Below the pieces are notes generated by a model. The model was given only the letters and a program-made list of their open reading frames with translations. It did not search any database and was not told the DNA's origin. A DNA stretch of 64,000 nt from Bog-473 sp963838835 (GTDB lineage: Bacteria; Actinomycetota; Acidimicrobiia; Acidimicrobiales; RAAP-2), in the NCBI GenBank assembly GCA_963838835.1, contig CAWITA010000019.1, positions 315,906 through 379,905 on the forward strand, written 5' to 3'. Positions 38,236-48,073 of the stretch are shown in pieces. Made by a program: the position numbers and the translations under genes. The stretch's first letter is position 1, and each line of letters starts with the position of its first letter.

Positions 38236-38840
38236 GTGGTGGCCGACCTACGGTTGGCTCTCTTCAATTTGCCTCGGGTAATGATTCTGGGGTCAACCTC
38301 ACCAAAGGACTGGCCGCGGTATTTCGAAAGTCGCTTGCTACGCCAAGGTTCATACGTGCGACTGGGAAATGGGGAAATCCCTTACGCCTGGAGCCTCGTT
38401 TAAGGTTGCTCGGCTCGACATTGAAGGCGGATCTGTCGACGTCGGAGTCATAATCTGCGCCGACCGAGAGCTCCTGAGTCAGCGCGCCAGCTGATGCTTG
38501 GTGACGCTGAACTGATTCTGGTTCCAAACGCTTGGCCCATGGCTGGCGAGCGGACCTATCAGCTCCGGTCCCGAGCCTTCGAGAACATGACCGCGATCGC
38601 GACGGTGAACTATTCGGTTCCGTATCAAGGTGGCCATTCCAGCGTCTTGACGGAATGGTCTTCGAAGAGAATGGTCAGCCGAATGCTCAGCCTCGTGACC
38701 AGCTCGTCTCCGAGGCAGGTGATGGCGAGGACGTCTACCTAGCCACTCTCAATCTGGATTCACTCAGGGAGTACCCGGGGCGTGAGACCATGGGAGACGC
38801 ATACCCCAAAACCCAATGCCTACAGGCGCTTGATGTCCGA
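38236..38840 (+). pseudogene. Carbon-nitrogen hydrolase (nitrilase superfamily) remnant
   Basis: Fragments in different frames match the nitrilase fold in order: VADLRLALFNLPRV (N-terminal strand), YAKVHTCDWEMGKSLTPGAS and VDVGVIICADREL with the catalytic Cys block, then after a shift near 38470 PESARQLMLGDAELILVPNA and FENMTAIATVNYSVPYQGGH, and after another shift near 38640 DGMVFEENGQ, EAGDGEDVYLATLNLDSLRE and RETMGDAY. The distance from the first strand to the Cys block is far too short, so about 80-100 codons are deleted. Clearly a dead gene. Confidence 0.8.
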
Positions 38841-39047
38841 CGACGAAGGCATGCCGGTCTTGGATCGTTCCGATTCGCGGAAAGGATGCGGTCGTTGAGA
38901 GCTGGCGCTCAAGGTAGTCAGAGATGGTCGATCCAGGCTGTTCCAAGAGTGCCGCAAGGTGACACCCACTCCCGGCAGCGAGCGGGCGCACCTGGCACGC
39001 CCCTTGGAATGTGCCAACCGCCCGTCCCCCGAGCGACCACGGAACGA

Positions 39048-39296
39048 TTATGGGCCGGTTTCGATATTCGGCACGCTCTCATCGCCACCTGCTCGGCGGT
39101 CAGCGTCCGCCTCCTTGTCGAGATGGCGAAGCTGGCCCGAGCTAACCCCCTTCACCATTTGTTCCAACAACCGGGCTCGATCTGATTCAGGCAGCGCCTC
39201 GATGGTCTTGAGCACTTTCTCGCTGACCTCCTCATCCGAGGCGTCGGGACCTAGCTCCTGACTTACCTTTGAGATCAGCTCGGTCACGTCTTCCAT
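39048..39296 (-). CDS. Small acidic helical protein, unknown function
   Basis: An 82-residue protein with a strong ribosome binding site (AAGGAGGG about four bases before the ATG at 39296). MEDVTELISKVSQELGPDAS and EKVLKTIEALPESDRARLLE are amphipathic helices; the tail is charged and likely disordered. Low-complexity and acidic, but the start signal and codon use support expression. Family unknown. Confidence 0.65.
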   Translation of the reverse strand: MEDVTELISKVSQELGPDASDEEVSEKVLKTIEALPESDRARLLEQMVKGVSSGQLRHLDKEADADRRAGGDESVPNIETGP

Positions 39297-39903
39297 ATGC
39301 CCTCCTTAATGAAAAGGTTACGTGGTTCTGCTACTCGGGCCAGTCAAGTTGAGCGTCAGGTGCGCCACCGACCAGCTGTAGGCCTCCGCAGCGGCCCGAC
39401 CCTCGAGGTTGCTTCTCGGATACCGAAATACTTGATCCGCAAACACACGAAAGTAAGTCTCGCTCGGTGTCCGAGAGTCGCAGTGTTACCGTCCTTGCGG
39501 ATCGAGTATGTAAGTGAGTGCGGCCACCAAGTGATCGACCCTGACTCATCTACTTCGAGCTCGATAAGGTCCATGTGGCGGGTTGGGGTTGATCCGTACT
39601 CGGGTCGTCCACATCACCTCTGCCGATCTTGCGGACCAGAAGGCACCCGTCGATCGGACGGCTGTTTGAGCAAGCTTTCCGCGATCAAGATTCCAGATGC
39701 TGAACCCATGGTGAAACATTGTGCCCTCCAGCGTCATCGGAGGCCGCCCCATCTGGCGTCACCGTGAGGCGGGATATCACCAGATCCAGATCAGTGCCCA
39801 CTGTCTCGCATAGCCCGGCGATGGGGATATTTAGCCTGCGCCCGCCAACCTCGCAATCGTTGCTCTTCGTTGTGCAATCCTTGAAAACAGATGAGTTTGG
39901 ACT
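39297..39903. other. Interval with no secure gene
   Basis: About 600 bases. A minus-strand frame starting at 39574 reads MDLIELEVDESGSITWWPHS then LTYSIRKDGNTATLG before losing protein character, and may be the start of a broken small gene. Nothing else is supported. Confidence 0.4.
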
Positions 39904-40149
39904 ATGCCGCGGATCTCACACGCCTGGTCGGTGAAGACGATGATCCGATGGACTCGTGATGACCACGGTCCACTCAACGCGCTCCGTTGGCGCATTTGGG
40001 ACCACTTCAACACCGGTCATCCACCATCGAGACCGGAACGCAAGAAGGGAGCGCTGTGGATGGTGAATGAGGACGGGTCGGTCACAGAACGACGATCACA
40101 GAAGGATGACCTGAGACCGGTTTCGATCGTAAGCAAGTGGGTGACGTAA
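39904..40149 (+). CDS. Conserved small protein, family also found at 22009-22278
   Basis: An 81-residue protein sharing the core of the minus-strand gene at 22009-22278: HAWSVKTMIRWTRDDHGP then LNALRWRIWDHFNTGHPPS. Its N-terminus is short (MPRI) and it has its own C-terminal extension (KKGALWMVNEDGSVTERRS). The ribosome binding site is weak, so the true start could be earlier or the copy could be 5'-truncated. Function unknown; finding two diverged copies 17 kb apart supports a real family. Confidence 0.6.
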   Translation: MPRISHAWSVKTMIRWTRDDHGPLNALRWRIWDHFNTGHPPSRPERKKGALWMVNEDGSVTERRSQKDDLRPVSIVSKWVT

Positions 40150-40796
40150 CCGGCGAACGCAGACAGTGCCGACCTATCCAGGTCCACTTCCGATGGCGTA
40201 CCTTCCCAAATAGCCTTGAGCCAGTTGTTTAGCCTTGAGCCAGTTGTTCGCAGCACTGCCTTGCATGGATTGATCCGGAGCCTCTTTGGACTGCTCGGTC
40301 GGCTCGGCTTGGTCACTCCTTTTGCGGTCGAAGTGTACGCCTCGTGATTGGTGCTCTGGGGCAGTGGGCTCGGATTCACTTAGCTTAGGGAGCTGAACCG
40401 ACTTTCGTCCATGCCGGCACCTAAGTTCCATGACCTCCACAAGGGCTGCGGGTCAGGGCTCAGGTACCGAGGTTCGTGTAGGAAAGCGGTGAAGACGACA
40501 ACGCGAAACCGTGGCTTGTGACCATCAATCGCGCAGACGACCCGATTGCTGAGGAGTAACCGCTCCGCTCGGCAGTACAACCTCCCGACGAATCGGGACT
40601 TGTTTCTTGGCGTCCTCTAGACGAGCCGATGCGATTCACTGAGGGCAGACCATCGGGATCAAACGCCCTGGCCTGGTGGCGCCTGTAGCTGTGCAGTCCT
40701 GTGCTGGTATGTATGGTGAACGAGTATTTGATCATCGCAACATCGACTCAGATCCTGGGGTGAGCGGGAACGAGTCAAAACCTGAGGAGGTGCGAG
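40150..40796. other. Non-coding interval upstream of a VOC gene
   Basis: About 650 bases with lower GC than the genes around it. It contains a 19-base tandem repeat (listed separately). The last 60 bases hold the strong Shine-Dalgarno of the next gene. No gene is supported. Confidence 0.45.
40212..40249. repeat. 19-base tandem repeat
   Basis: AGCCTTGAGCCAGTTGTTT at 40212-40230 is followed directly by AGCCTTGAGCCAGTTGTTC at 40231-40249; only the last base differs. Confidence 0.85.
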
Positions 40797-41247
40797 TTGG
40801 CTGAACCCGATGGGTTCGGAGAAAGAATGATGTTGACCCACTTCATTGTGTCGGACGACGTCGAACGCTCCCGGCGTTTCTACACCGAAGTGCTCGGCGG
40901 CACGGTGGTTTTCTCCCGAGGCGTGACGAACGTGGCGCTGGCCAACAGCTTCATCGTCATTAATGCCGGCGGAGGCCCGACCGACGACAAGCCCACCGTG
41001 ACCCTGGAGACGCCACGCGATCCCGACCGGGTCAGCAGCTTCCTCAATATCCGGGTCGAGGACATCCAGGCCAAATATGAGGAGTGGAGTGCCCGGGGAG
41101 CTGAAATTCCTGACGCCGCCCAAGCAGCACCAGTATGAGATTCGTTGCTACATCCGCGATCCCGACGGTCATCTGATCGAAGTCGGGCAAACCACCGACC
41201 CGGAGGGGGACTGGTCGCCGTGGTTGCGGTCTGACTCGAAGTCATGA
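40797..41247 (+). CDS. VOC family protein (one frameshift)
   Basis: About 150 residues if repaired. TTG 40797 is preceded by GAGGAGG six bases upstream, a strong signal for this start. The first half reads MMLTHFIVSDDVERSRRFYT and VLGGTVVFSRGVTNVAL with the first VOC metal His. At 41103-41108 the frame changes: GAEIP should read on as EFLTPPKQHQYEIRCYIRDP then DGHLIEVGQTTDPEGDW. One extra A in GAAATTC explains it. The second half carries the conserved RDPDGHLIE closing strand with the Glu ligand. Substrate unknown; a second VOC protein lies at 5058-5522. Confidence 0.78.
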
Positions 41248-41398
41248 AGCCAGCCAGGAGAAGAGGTCGTGACGGGAGGAATGAAAGATCGTCCGGTTCT
41301 TTTCCAAACCCTCGCCGCCAGACAACCTGACTGTTGTCCACGGCTGATTCCGTGAAACGAGCCTACCCAAGCTCTCCGTCGAGAGCTTGTACCCGCCC

Positions 41399-41912
41399 TC
41401 AGCAAACCGTTACACACTCTGGCGCCGATGCCTGGGCAGTGGAGTAGAAGTCACCTACCTGTGGCCGGCGGCATGGGATATCCAGACCGCGCTCGATATC
41501 GAAACCGCCTGGATGATCATTAGGCGGTAGCTGTAGCCCGAACTCCTTGGGATCGAAGTAATCACGCCAGGCGGTGATAACTCCGTCGTGAACCTCAAAG
41601 ACGCCTTGCAATCTTGAGGCCCGCTCTCTTTCCGCCCAACCTCACGTAATCAACCCTTTCGGTCATCACAACGGTGCCATCAGTCAGGAGGTGGCGAATC
41701 TCGGCCGCCACCTCGCCGCCCAAGCTCATCATCCGGGCAAGGTCTGCCACGATGGCTTGTCGTCCGTGGACTGGGTCAAGCGGTCCGTTGCAATACTCGG
41801 CGTTCTCGCTGAAGAAGCGGCTGAGCGTGGTGGCGTCGCCCGTCGGCCATGCCGCCATGAACGCTGCCATGAAGTCACGCACGACATCTTCGGCGTTCGG
41901 TGGTCCGCCCAC
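41399..41912 (-). CDS. Limonene-1,2-epoxide hydrolase / SnoaL-like protein (one frameshift)
   Basis: A cystatin-like-fold protein of about 170 residues when repaired. From GTG 41912 it reads EDVVRDFMAAFMAAWPTGDA, FFSENAEYCNGPLDPVHGRQ, MTERVDYVRLGGKRA; near 41600 the frame moves and continues GVFEVHDGVITAWRDYFDPK. The MTERVD and ITAWRDYFD blocks resemble the catalytic Asp-Arg-Asp arrangement of LEH enzymes. Both halves are well conserved, so a single indel is likely. It is divergent from the proline iminopeptidase-like gene. Confidence 0.75.
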
Positions 41913-42002
41913 ATCCCCATCGTTGCTCTGGGTCCCTTTGGCGTCGAATCGGCGAACCGGCGCAGCTCAGTCCGGTACCCTTCATGAAACGAAGCGGGGA
42001 AT

Positions 42003-42959
42003 GTGCATGTGACGGCATATCTTGACTACTCGGAGCGCATCGACGAGTTGAGCGGCGGCGCTCGCACGATCCCAGTGAAAACGCCAGTGGGGACGTTCCG
42101 GGTCTGGACGAAGCGCGTGGGTAACAATCCTGACCTCAAGGTCCTGCTCCTGCACGGTGGCCCAGGGTGCACCCACGAATACCTGGAGGCATGCGACAGC
42201 TACCTGCCTGCTGCCGGTGTGGAGTACTACTACTACGACCAGCTCGGCTCAGGCCGGAGCGACCAACCGGATGATCTCCGCTTGTGGGAGCTCGACCGCT
42301 TCGTCGACGAAGTGGAGCAAGTCCGCCTCGCGCTGGGTCTTGGCCAGGACAACTTCGTGCTCTATGGGCAGTCCTGGGGTGGCATTCTCGCCATGGAGTA
42401 TGCGCTGCGCCACCAAGAGCATCTCCGTGGCTTGATTATCTCCAACATGATGTCGAGCGTTCCGGCGTACAACACCTACGCACGGCAGGCGTTGATGCCC
42501 GAGATGGATCAAGCGGCGCTTTCCGAAATCCTGTCACTCGAGGAAAGCGGGGACGTAGAAAACCCGCGCTACATGGAGCTGCTCCTCGAACAGCATTACG
42601 TGTACCACATCTTACGCATACCCGTGGAGGATTGGCCCGATCCAGTGAACCGTGCGTTCGCACACATCAATCCCTCGATCTACGTGACGATGCAGGGTCC
42701 GAGCGAGCTCGGGATCAGTCAAGAGGCCACACTTGCCCACTGGGAATGTACCGACAGACTGACCCAGATCCAGGTGCCCACTCTGGTGATCGGCGCCAAG
42801 TATGACTCGATGGATCCAGCGCACATGGAGATGATGGCGGGCGAACTGCCAAAGGGTCGCTACCACTACTGTCCGGACGGGAGTCATCTCGCGATGTACG
42901 ACGACCAGCATCGATACTTTGCTGGCCTGCTTGAGTTCTTACGGGATCTCGCTGACTAA
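42003..42959 (+). CDS. pip: Proline iminopeptidase-like peptidase S33
   Basis: A 318-residue alpha/beta hydrolase with the hallmarks of the prolyl iminopeptidase family, which removes N-terminal proline from peptides: VLLLHGGPGCTHEYLEAC, YYYDQLGSGRSDQPDD, nucleophile elbow LYGQSWGGILAMEYAL, acid in LVIGAKYDSMDPAH and His in CPDGSHLAMYDD. A helical lid of about 100 residues lies between. Starts are GTG at 42003 or 42009; GGGGA lies just upstream of both. Some family members hydrolyse other amides or lactones, so the symbol is by similarity. Confidence 0.88.
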   Translation: MHVTAYLDYSERIDELSGGARTIPVKTPVGTFRVWTKRVGNNPDLKVLLLHGGPGCTHEYLEACDSYLPAAGVEYYYYDQLGSGRSDQPDDLRLWELDRFVDEVEQVRLALGLGQDNFVLYGQSWGGILAMEYALRHQEHLRGLIISNMMSSVPAYNTYARQALMPEMDQAALSEILSLEESGDVENPRYMELLLEQHYVYHILRIPVEDWPDPVNRAFAHINPSIYVTMQGPSELGISQEATLAHWECTDRLTQIQVPTLVIGAKYDSMDPAHMEMMAGELPKGRYHYCPDGSHLAMYDDQHRYFAGLLEFLRDLAD

Positions 42960-43466
42960 TTCTTTTCAAACCATGCCATTGTCCCATCACTGTTAGGGGG
43001 ATATATCCCTCGGCTTTGCGGCGAGTCATTTTGCTAGTCCTCGGACCCAATCGGCCATCCCGGCGAGACGGCCGGTCATTTAGTCGGGTGACCCGAGATA
43101 GCCCCACCGGATGATGACGCCCGCAGGCAACCTGATTCCGGACCATGATTGTGTGATCAGCGACTACGTGGATCGTGGTGGGCGTTGCGCAAAGCTGATC
43201 GAATCCGATCGGGGTCACCCGTACAACCTTCCAAATCTCCGCCGGAATCTGAATGCGAAAGGTGGCATCCGACGAGGCCTTGGTCGTTCCGGTGATCCGC
43301 CATGGGACTGGACCCTGACAGATGCGCGAGGCACGGGTAACGCTTTGGCGCGACCGACGAAGACGGTTCGACTAATGGTTCCGTCGTAGAGCCGGGGAAC
43401 ATGACGAGGCTCTGGTGTAGGCCCGGCGGTACGATCCGCGGCGACTTCGACCGGAGGAGTTGGACC
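42960..43466. other. Interval without a supported gene
   Basis: About 500 bases. A minus-strand frame is weakly protein-like around 43100-43260 (ATPTTIHVVADHTIMVRNQV) but has no clear start or family. GGAGGAG just before 43467 belongs to the next gene. Confidence 0.4.
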
Positions 43467-44255
43467 ATGGAGATATTGCAAGAAATCTGTGAGCGCGGTG
43501 TTATCGAGCGACGGGTCGGGCTCAAGGTGGGCGGGGAGATCGTGCCGGGCATCGTCTGGCTGCCAGAGGCCGCCACAGGGCCCCGACCGACGGTGATCCT
43601 CGGCCACGGAGGTGTGGTCCACAAACGCGCCCCTGAAATCCTCGGGCTCGCCCGGCGCCTCGTGCGGCACCGGGGCTACGCGGCAGTGGCCCTTGACGCC
43701 CCCGAGCACGGCGAGCGCATCACCGACAAGGAGGCGGCCCGGGTCAGGCGCCGTTCCGTCCAGGCTCGCATCGACCAGGGCCCCGGCGCCGGTCTACCTC
43801 TGGTGATGGACCCCGACCAGGCGGCCAGCTTCGCCGGAAAGATGGCCACCCACGTCGGAGAGCTGATCGCCTTGGTCGGCAACCTCATCTCGACCGGCTT
43901 CAGCGACGACCGGATGGGCTACTGGGGATTGTCCATGGGTACCGGCATCGGCCTCCGATTCGTGGCCTCCGAACCCCGGGTCAAGGCCGCCATGCTCGGT
44001 CTGGCCGGCTTGGGTGTCGGTATGGGCGGGGCCGAGTTCGAGACGGTGGCGCGCTCTCTACGCGTGCCGATCCTGTTCCTCCTCCAGTGGGACGACGAGT
44101 TGATCGCTCGCGATGCAGGTCTCGCTCTCTTCGAAGCCATCGGCTCGACGGACAAGACCCTCCACGTCAACCCAGGGGGTCATGTCCAGGTGCCTGTCTT
44201 CGAGAACGACTCCGCCGAGTCGTTCTTCGTCCGGCATCTCGGCGGCGCCGGGTAG
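43467..44255 (+). CDS. Alpha/beta hydrolase, dienelactone hydrolase-like
   Basis: A 262-residue hydrolase. ATG 43467 has GGAGGAG about eight bases upstream; the in-frame ATG at 43401 lacks a site. PTVILGHGGVVHKRAPE carries the oxyanion His-Gly-Gly, YAAVALDAPEHGERITDK is the next block, the nucleophile elbow is GYWGLSMGTGIGLRF, and LFLLQWDDELIARDAG and LHVNPGGHVQVP supply the acid and His. It resembles bacterial acyl-peptide/dienelactone hydrolases. It stands alone between gene-poor intervals. Confidence 0.82.
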   Translation: MEILQEICERGVIERRVGLKVGGEIVPGIVWLPEAATGPRPTVILGHGGVVHKRAPEILGLARRLVRHRGYAAVALDAPEHGERITDKEAARVRRRSVQARIDQGPGAGLPLVMDPDQAASFAGKMATHVGELIALVGNLISTGFSDDRMGYWGLSMGTGIGLRFVASEPRVKAAMLGLAGLGVGMGGAEFETVARSLRVPILFLLQWDDELIARDAGLALFEAIGSTDKTLHVNPGGHVQVPVFENDSAESFFVRHLGGAG

Positions 44256-44488
44256 CCCTTGCTGCGTCGGGACCCGCCGCCCATCGCTCCTCTCCGTGGT
44301 GCCAGGCCATCCGCTATCAGCGAGCGGAACCCTCACCACGATTACGCGGCGAAGTCATCCTTCCTTCAGCGGCGGAGCGTATGCAACCCTGACCAAGCGC
44401 GCACACTGAGAAGTCTCATGCTCTGGAGTGCAGACGAAACCCCTATGTCAAGCTGGCAGATGGGAGGATGTCGTAAGTCCTTGGCTTG

Positions 44489-45299
44489 TCAGCCGCCGCC
44501 ACCCCTCCTCGAAACAACGGTGAAAAACGGGCCAGGTCGAGGCTCTCCGTCAGCTACGTATTTCTGATCGTGAAAACTCACGGTGTTTTCGGAAAAACCG
44601 ATTACCTCGGTGAATCGCACGAATAGTTGCGGGCTAAATTTCCACCAAACGTTGGGGAGCCGGCCGATCCTTCGTGGAGAACCAGCCCATGTATTGTTGA
44701 TCGTCGGGCACATCCGGATAGTGGGCATCAGTGATCACCAGATTGTCGGCTAGCCGCGCGCAACCCTCAACGACCCTGAGTGGCTGACGCACGTGCAAGA
44801 GGACCGCGCAGAGGATGGCGTAGTCGAAATCGCCTAGAGCTTCTGGCGGGTCATAGATGTCTCCGTAGTACACGCGAGCGTTGCTGCTGACGCGCTCATG
44901 GGTGAACCAATAGGCGTTACGCACGTACTTCATATGATGACATACGTCGTTCAGGCAGACATCGAAATCGAGGGCGCTATCGGGGACAACATCCCAGTTG
45001 CCATCAGGGGAATGTTCGACCGAAACCACTTCCGCCCCGACGGGACTCCATGTAGAAAGTCAGATAACCCCGAGGCGGGTTCGATTTCGAGGATACGTTT
45101 ACCGGCTACGTCAATGCCGCCGAGATATGCCTCCGTGTTCAGCGCGAAGGTCCCACTCCGCATCAGTCGTAAGTCCGTATCCGGGGACTTCCATCAGATG
45201 GTAGAAGTGGCAGTCGGTTGCATCGGCAACCTTGCGAGGTGGTGCGAAGAGAGATTGGTCGGTGTCCATTGCCGCGGAATCTATAGCAGTTTCGACCAC
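44489..45299 (-). pseudogene. Class I SAM-dependent methyltransferase, three frameshifts
   Basis: Pieces in order on the minus strand: FYHLMEVPGYGLTTDAEWDL, then EAYLGGIDVAGKRILEIEPASG (split near 45120; Rossmann motif I), then after a shift near 45040 VVSVEHSPDGNWDVVP, DYAILCAVLLHVRQPLRVVE (motif IV/V) and ITDAHYPDVPDDQQYMGWF, then near 44645 a further shift into WWKFSPQLFVRFTEVIGF and YVADGEPRPGPFFTVVS. Methyltransferases of this layout often sit in glycan or secondary-metabolite loci. Every block is present, but three lesions make a live product unlikely unless the consensus is poor. Confidence 0.75.
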
Positions 45300-45796
45300 G
45301 CAGATGCGGAGTACGGCTCAGGTGCAAGGCGGTCCTGACCAGGATCTGCTGACGCAGCGGGACGCACTGAAGATCCCCAGCCCGATGACATCCTCACCCG
45401 ATTCGTTGGTTCTGGTTGTTGGATACCGAAGGCTCTGTCGGCCACCGACCAACGCTCGTCACAATCAGCCATCCGGGGGACGGGTTACCTCACATCGCCC
45501 ATTCTCGCCCCCAGTTACACTCGGCCCGTACGACCTTGTGGCGATGCGAAATCTGACGGGGTCAGCATCGGTTACGCGAAACGACCGGCTCCAAGAGACG
45601 CCGGTCGCGTCGCTCGCTCATTCTCCAAAGGCGATGGGCCCAGCCGAGTGCACCCGGCACGCTAAAGGACAGGCAGAGGCGTCGGCCGCTGAAACTGGAC
45701 ACCATCCTACGGACGCGAAGTGGTCGTCCGGCGCCCCACTCCGGGCGATGTGGGGCAGGCGCTCTGTCGCCTTTCACAGAGGGATAGGTTTCTTGC
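45300..45796. other. Non-coding interval upstream of the sulfatase
   Basis: About 500 bases with no supported gene or repeat; AGAGGGATAGG lies just before the sulfatase start. Confidence 0.45.
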
Positions 45797-47438
45797 ATGG
45801 ACCGGCCAAACATTCTGCTGATCATGACTGACGAAGAGCGCTACCCGCCCCCGTACGAAGCCGACAGCGTGCGTGCCTTCCGCAAGTCCCAGCTATCTGC
45901 CCGAGAGTCGATCAGATCACGTGGGATCGAGTTCCACAGGCACTACGCCGGATCTACGGCCTGCACCCCCAGTCGGGCCACACTATTCACGGGGCAGTAC
46001 CCCTCGCTTCACGGGGTGACGTCCACGGACGGAACTGCCAAACAGAGTTCCGATCCCGGCATGCACTGGCTCGACCCCGACTCCGTGCCAACACTGGGCG
46101 ACTGGTTTCGGGCTGGCGGCTACCACACCCATTACAGAGGTAAGTGGCACGTTTCGCTCGCCGACCTGACCATTCCTGGCACCCACGACGGGCTCAAGGC
46201 GTCCGACGATGATGGCAACCTGCTGCCCGAGGCGGTCGCTGCCTATCGAAAGGCGGACCGGCTCGACCCGTTTGGCTTCTCCGGCTGGATCGGCCGTGAG
46301 CCGCACGGCGCCGCAAAGTCCGACTGCGGGACGATCCGCGATGGCGTCTTCGCTAAGCAGGTGGTGGACCTTTTCGACGACCTGGCCACTGCGCGAACCG
46401 AAGGTCCGTGGCTGACAGTGGCTTCTTTCGTGAACCCCCACGACATCGCCTTCTCGGGGTTCGGGTGGGAGCAGATGCTCCACTTCGGCCCACCCGACGA
46501 TTGTGTGCCCGAAGTTCCCGAGCCGCCATCCCAGTCCGACCCGTTCGCCGGCCGGCCAGCCTGCCAGGAGGCGTTTAAGGCCGCCTGGCCTCAGATGATC
46601 TTCGAGACGGCCACGGACCTCGCCTACCGCCGGCTCTACTACTACCTGCACAAGCTGGTCGACCAGGCGATCGGGCAGATTCTCGAGATCGCTCAAGCGG
46701 AGCGGTATGGCGGACGACACCATGGTCGTCTTCACCTCGGACCACGGTGACCTGCTGGGGGCACACGGCGGCCTAATCCAGAAGTGGTGCAATGCCTTTG
46801 ACGAGGCCACCCGGGTACCACTGCTGATCGCCGGTCCTGGAGTTGCGGCGACAGGCGACGGGGTCAGTATCCCCACCAGCCACGTCGACCTGATCCCCAC
46901 CCTGCTCGGGCTGGCGGGCATCGACGTCGAGCAGGCGGCCGCAGGGGTGGCCGCCAGGCATTACGAGGCACAGCCCCTGCCGGGTCGTGACCTGAGCGCG
47001 ATCGCCTACGGCAGGAGCGACCCAGCGTCGATCGAGTCGCCGATCTACTTCATGACGGAGGACGATGTCACCCGGGGCCTGACCCAGGTGAACATACTCA
47101 GCGGTGCGTCGTTCGAACCCGTCTCTCCGCCCATCAATATCGAGTCCGTGGTCGCAACGTTGCCGACCGGCCCGGGCGGAGCTCAGGAGCTGTGGAAGCT
47201 GAATCACTATTACGAACGTCTCGACGACTGGTACGCGGGCCAAGGAATCGCGCCGAATCCGTTCTTGCCGTCGGCGGCCGAACCCGAGTGGGAGCTGCAC
47301 AACCTGACCGTCGACCCCGAGGAGCGCCACAATCGGGCTTTCGACGATCGTGCGGCCCTGTCGAGCATGCGGTCAGTGCTCGAAACGGAACGGGACACAA
47401 AACGACTGATCCCGACGCTACGAAACGCCAGCCCATAG
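45797..47438 (+). CDS. Sulfatase, Cys-type (one frameshift)
   Basis: Predicted aryl/alkyl sulfatase or related alkaline-phosphatase-fold hydrolase of about 546 residues if repaired. NILLIMTDEERYPPPYE supplies metal Asp residues, and STACTPSRATLFTGQYPSLH is the sulfatase signature in which Cys is converted to formylglycine. GYHTHYRGKWHVSLAD is the next conserved block with Lys and His. Near 46700 the frame changes: AQAERYG is followed in the other frame by MADDTMVVFTSDHGDLLGAH, the second metal site, then RVPLLIAGPGV and THVDLIPTLLG-like HVDLIPTLLGLAGIDVE. A C-terminal WELHNLTVDPEERHN closes it. No signal peptide is seen, so it would be cytoplasmic. Confidence 0.85.
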
Positions 47439-47596
47439 TCATTCCTTGGGGACTGCCTCCGAAGTGCGTACGGTGGCACCGTACCGGTGGTCGGGGACGC
47501 TTTCGTCCCGAGTGAAGCCACGCTCACCTCGCTGTGAAGCTCGCACGGCCGCATCAAGTCGTTTGTTCGTGACACTTCGCGGTTCGCGGGAGAATC

Positions 47597-47953
47597 ATGG
47601 GGACCGAGGTGCTCGCCGCGATTGCTCAGTCCGGCGTTGCCATCGACCATGTCGTGATACGGAACTGCATCCCAGCGCACCTGGCGGAGATTGACCAGGC
47701 ACTCGCTCGGATAACTGCCGAACTGGGAGTGCCGCTGGCGGCCCAGCGGTGCCACACGAATGAACACGCGGCCTACCGGTTGACCCAGTTGCCGACCACC
47801 GGACTGACTCTCAACCACGCCATCTTTGTCTTTGGCGGGCTCCATCGGTGCAATCCGCTCGTGGGATTCCATGTGTCGTGTTGGAATAGGGGACCGACCT
47901 TCACTCGGGATCTGATTGAAGGCCAGGACGACCACCGATGGTCGAGCCGGTGA
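47597..47953 (+). CDS. Hypothetical protein
   Basis: A 118-residue open frame with GGGAG five bases before ATG 47597. MGTEVLAAIAQSGVAIDHVV and ITAELGVPLAAQRCHTNEHA look helical and protein-like, with three Cys in the C-terminal half (GLHRCNPLVGFHVSCWNRGP). The hydrophobic NHAIFVFGG could be a strand. No family recognised. It could be a real small protein or the tail of a truncated gene. Confidence 0.45.
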   Translation: MGTEVLAAIAQSGVAIDHVVIRNCIPAHLAEIDQALARITAELGVPLAAQRCHTNEHAAYRLTQLPTTGLTLNHAIFVFGGLHRCNPLVGFHVSCWNRGPTFTRDLIEGQDDHRWSSR

Positions 47954-48073
47954 TCGCAGCGCCGTCGGTTGACGGACCGAACGCTTGCTCGACGAAGATA
48001 TTTAGCATGAGTGGGAGAGTCCTGGCCAAACGTGCGACCGTAATTCAGGTGTGACGCTGTCGGTATTTGCTCT

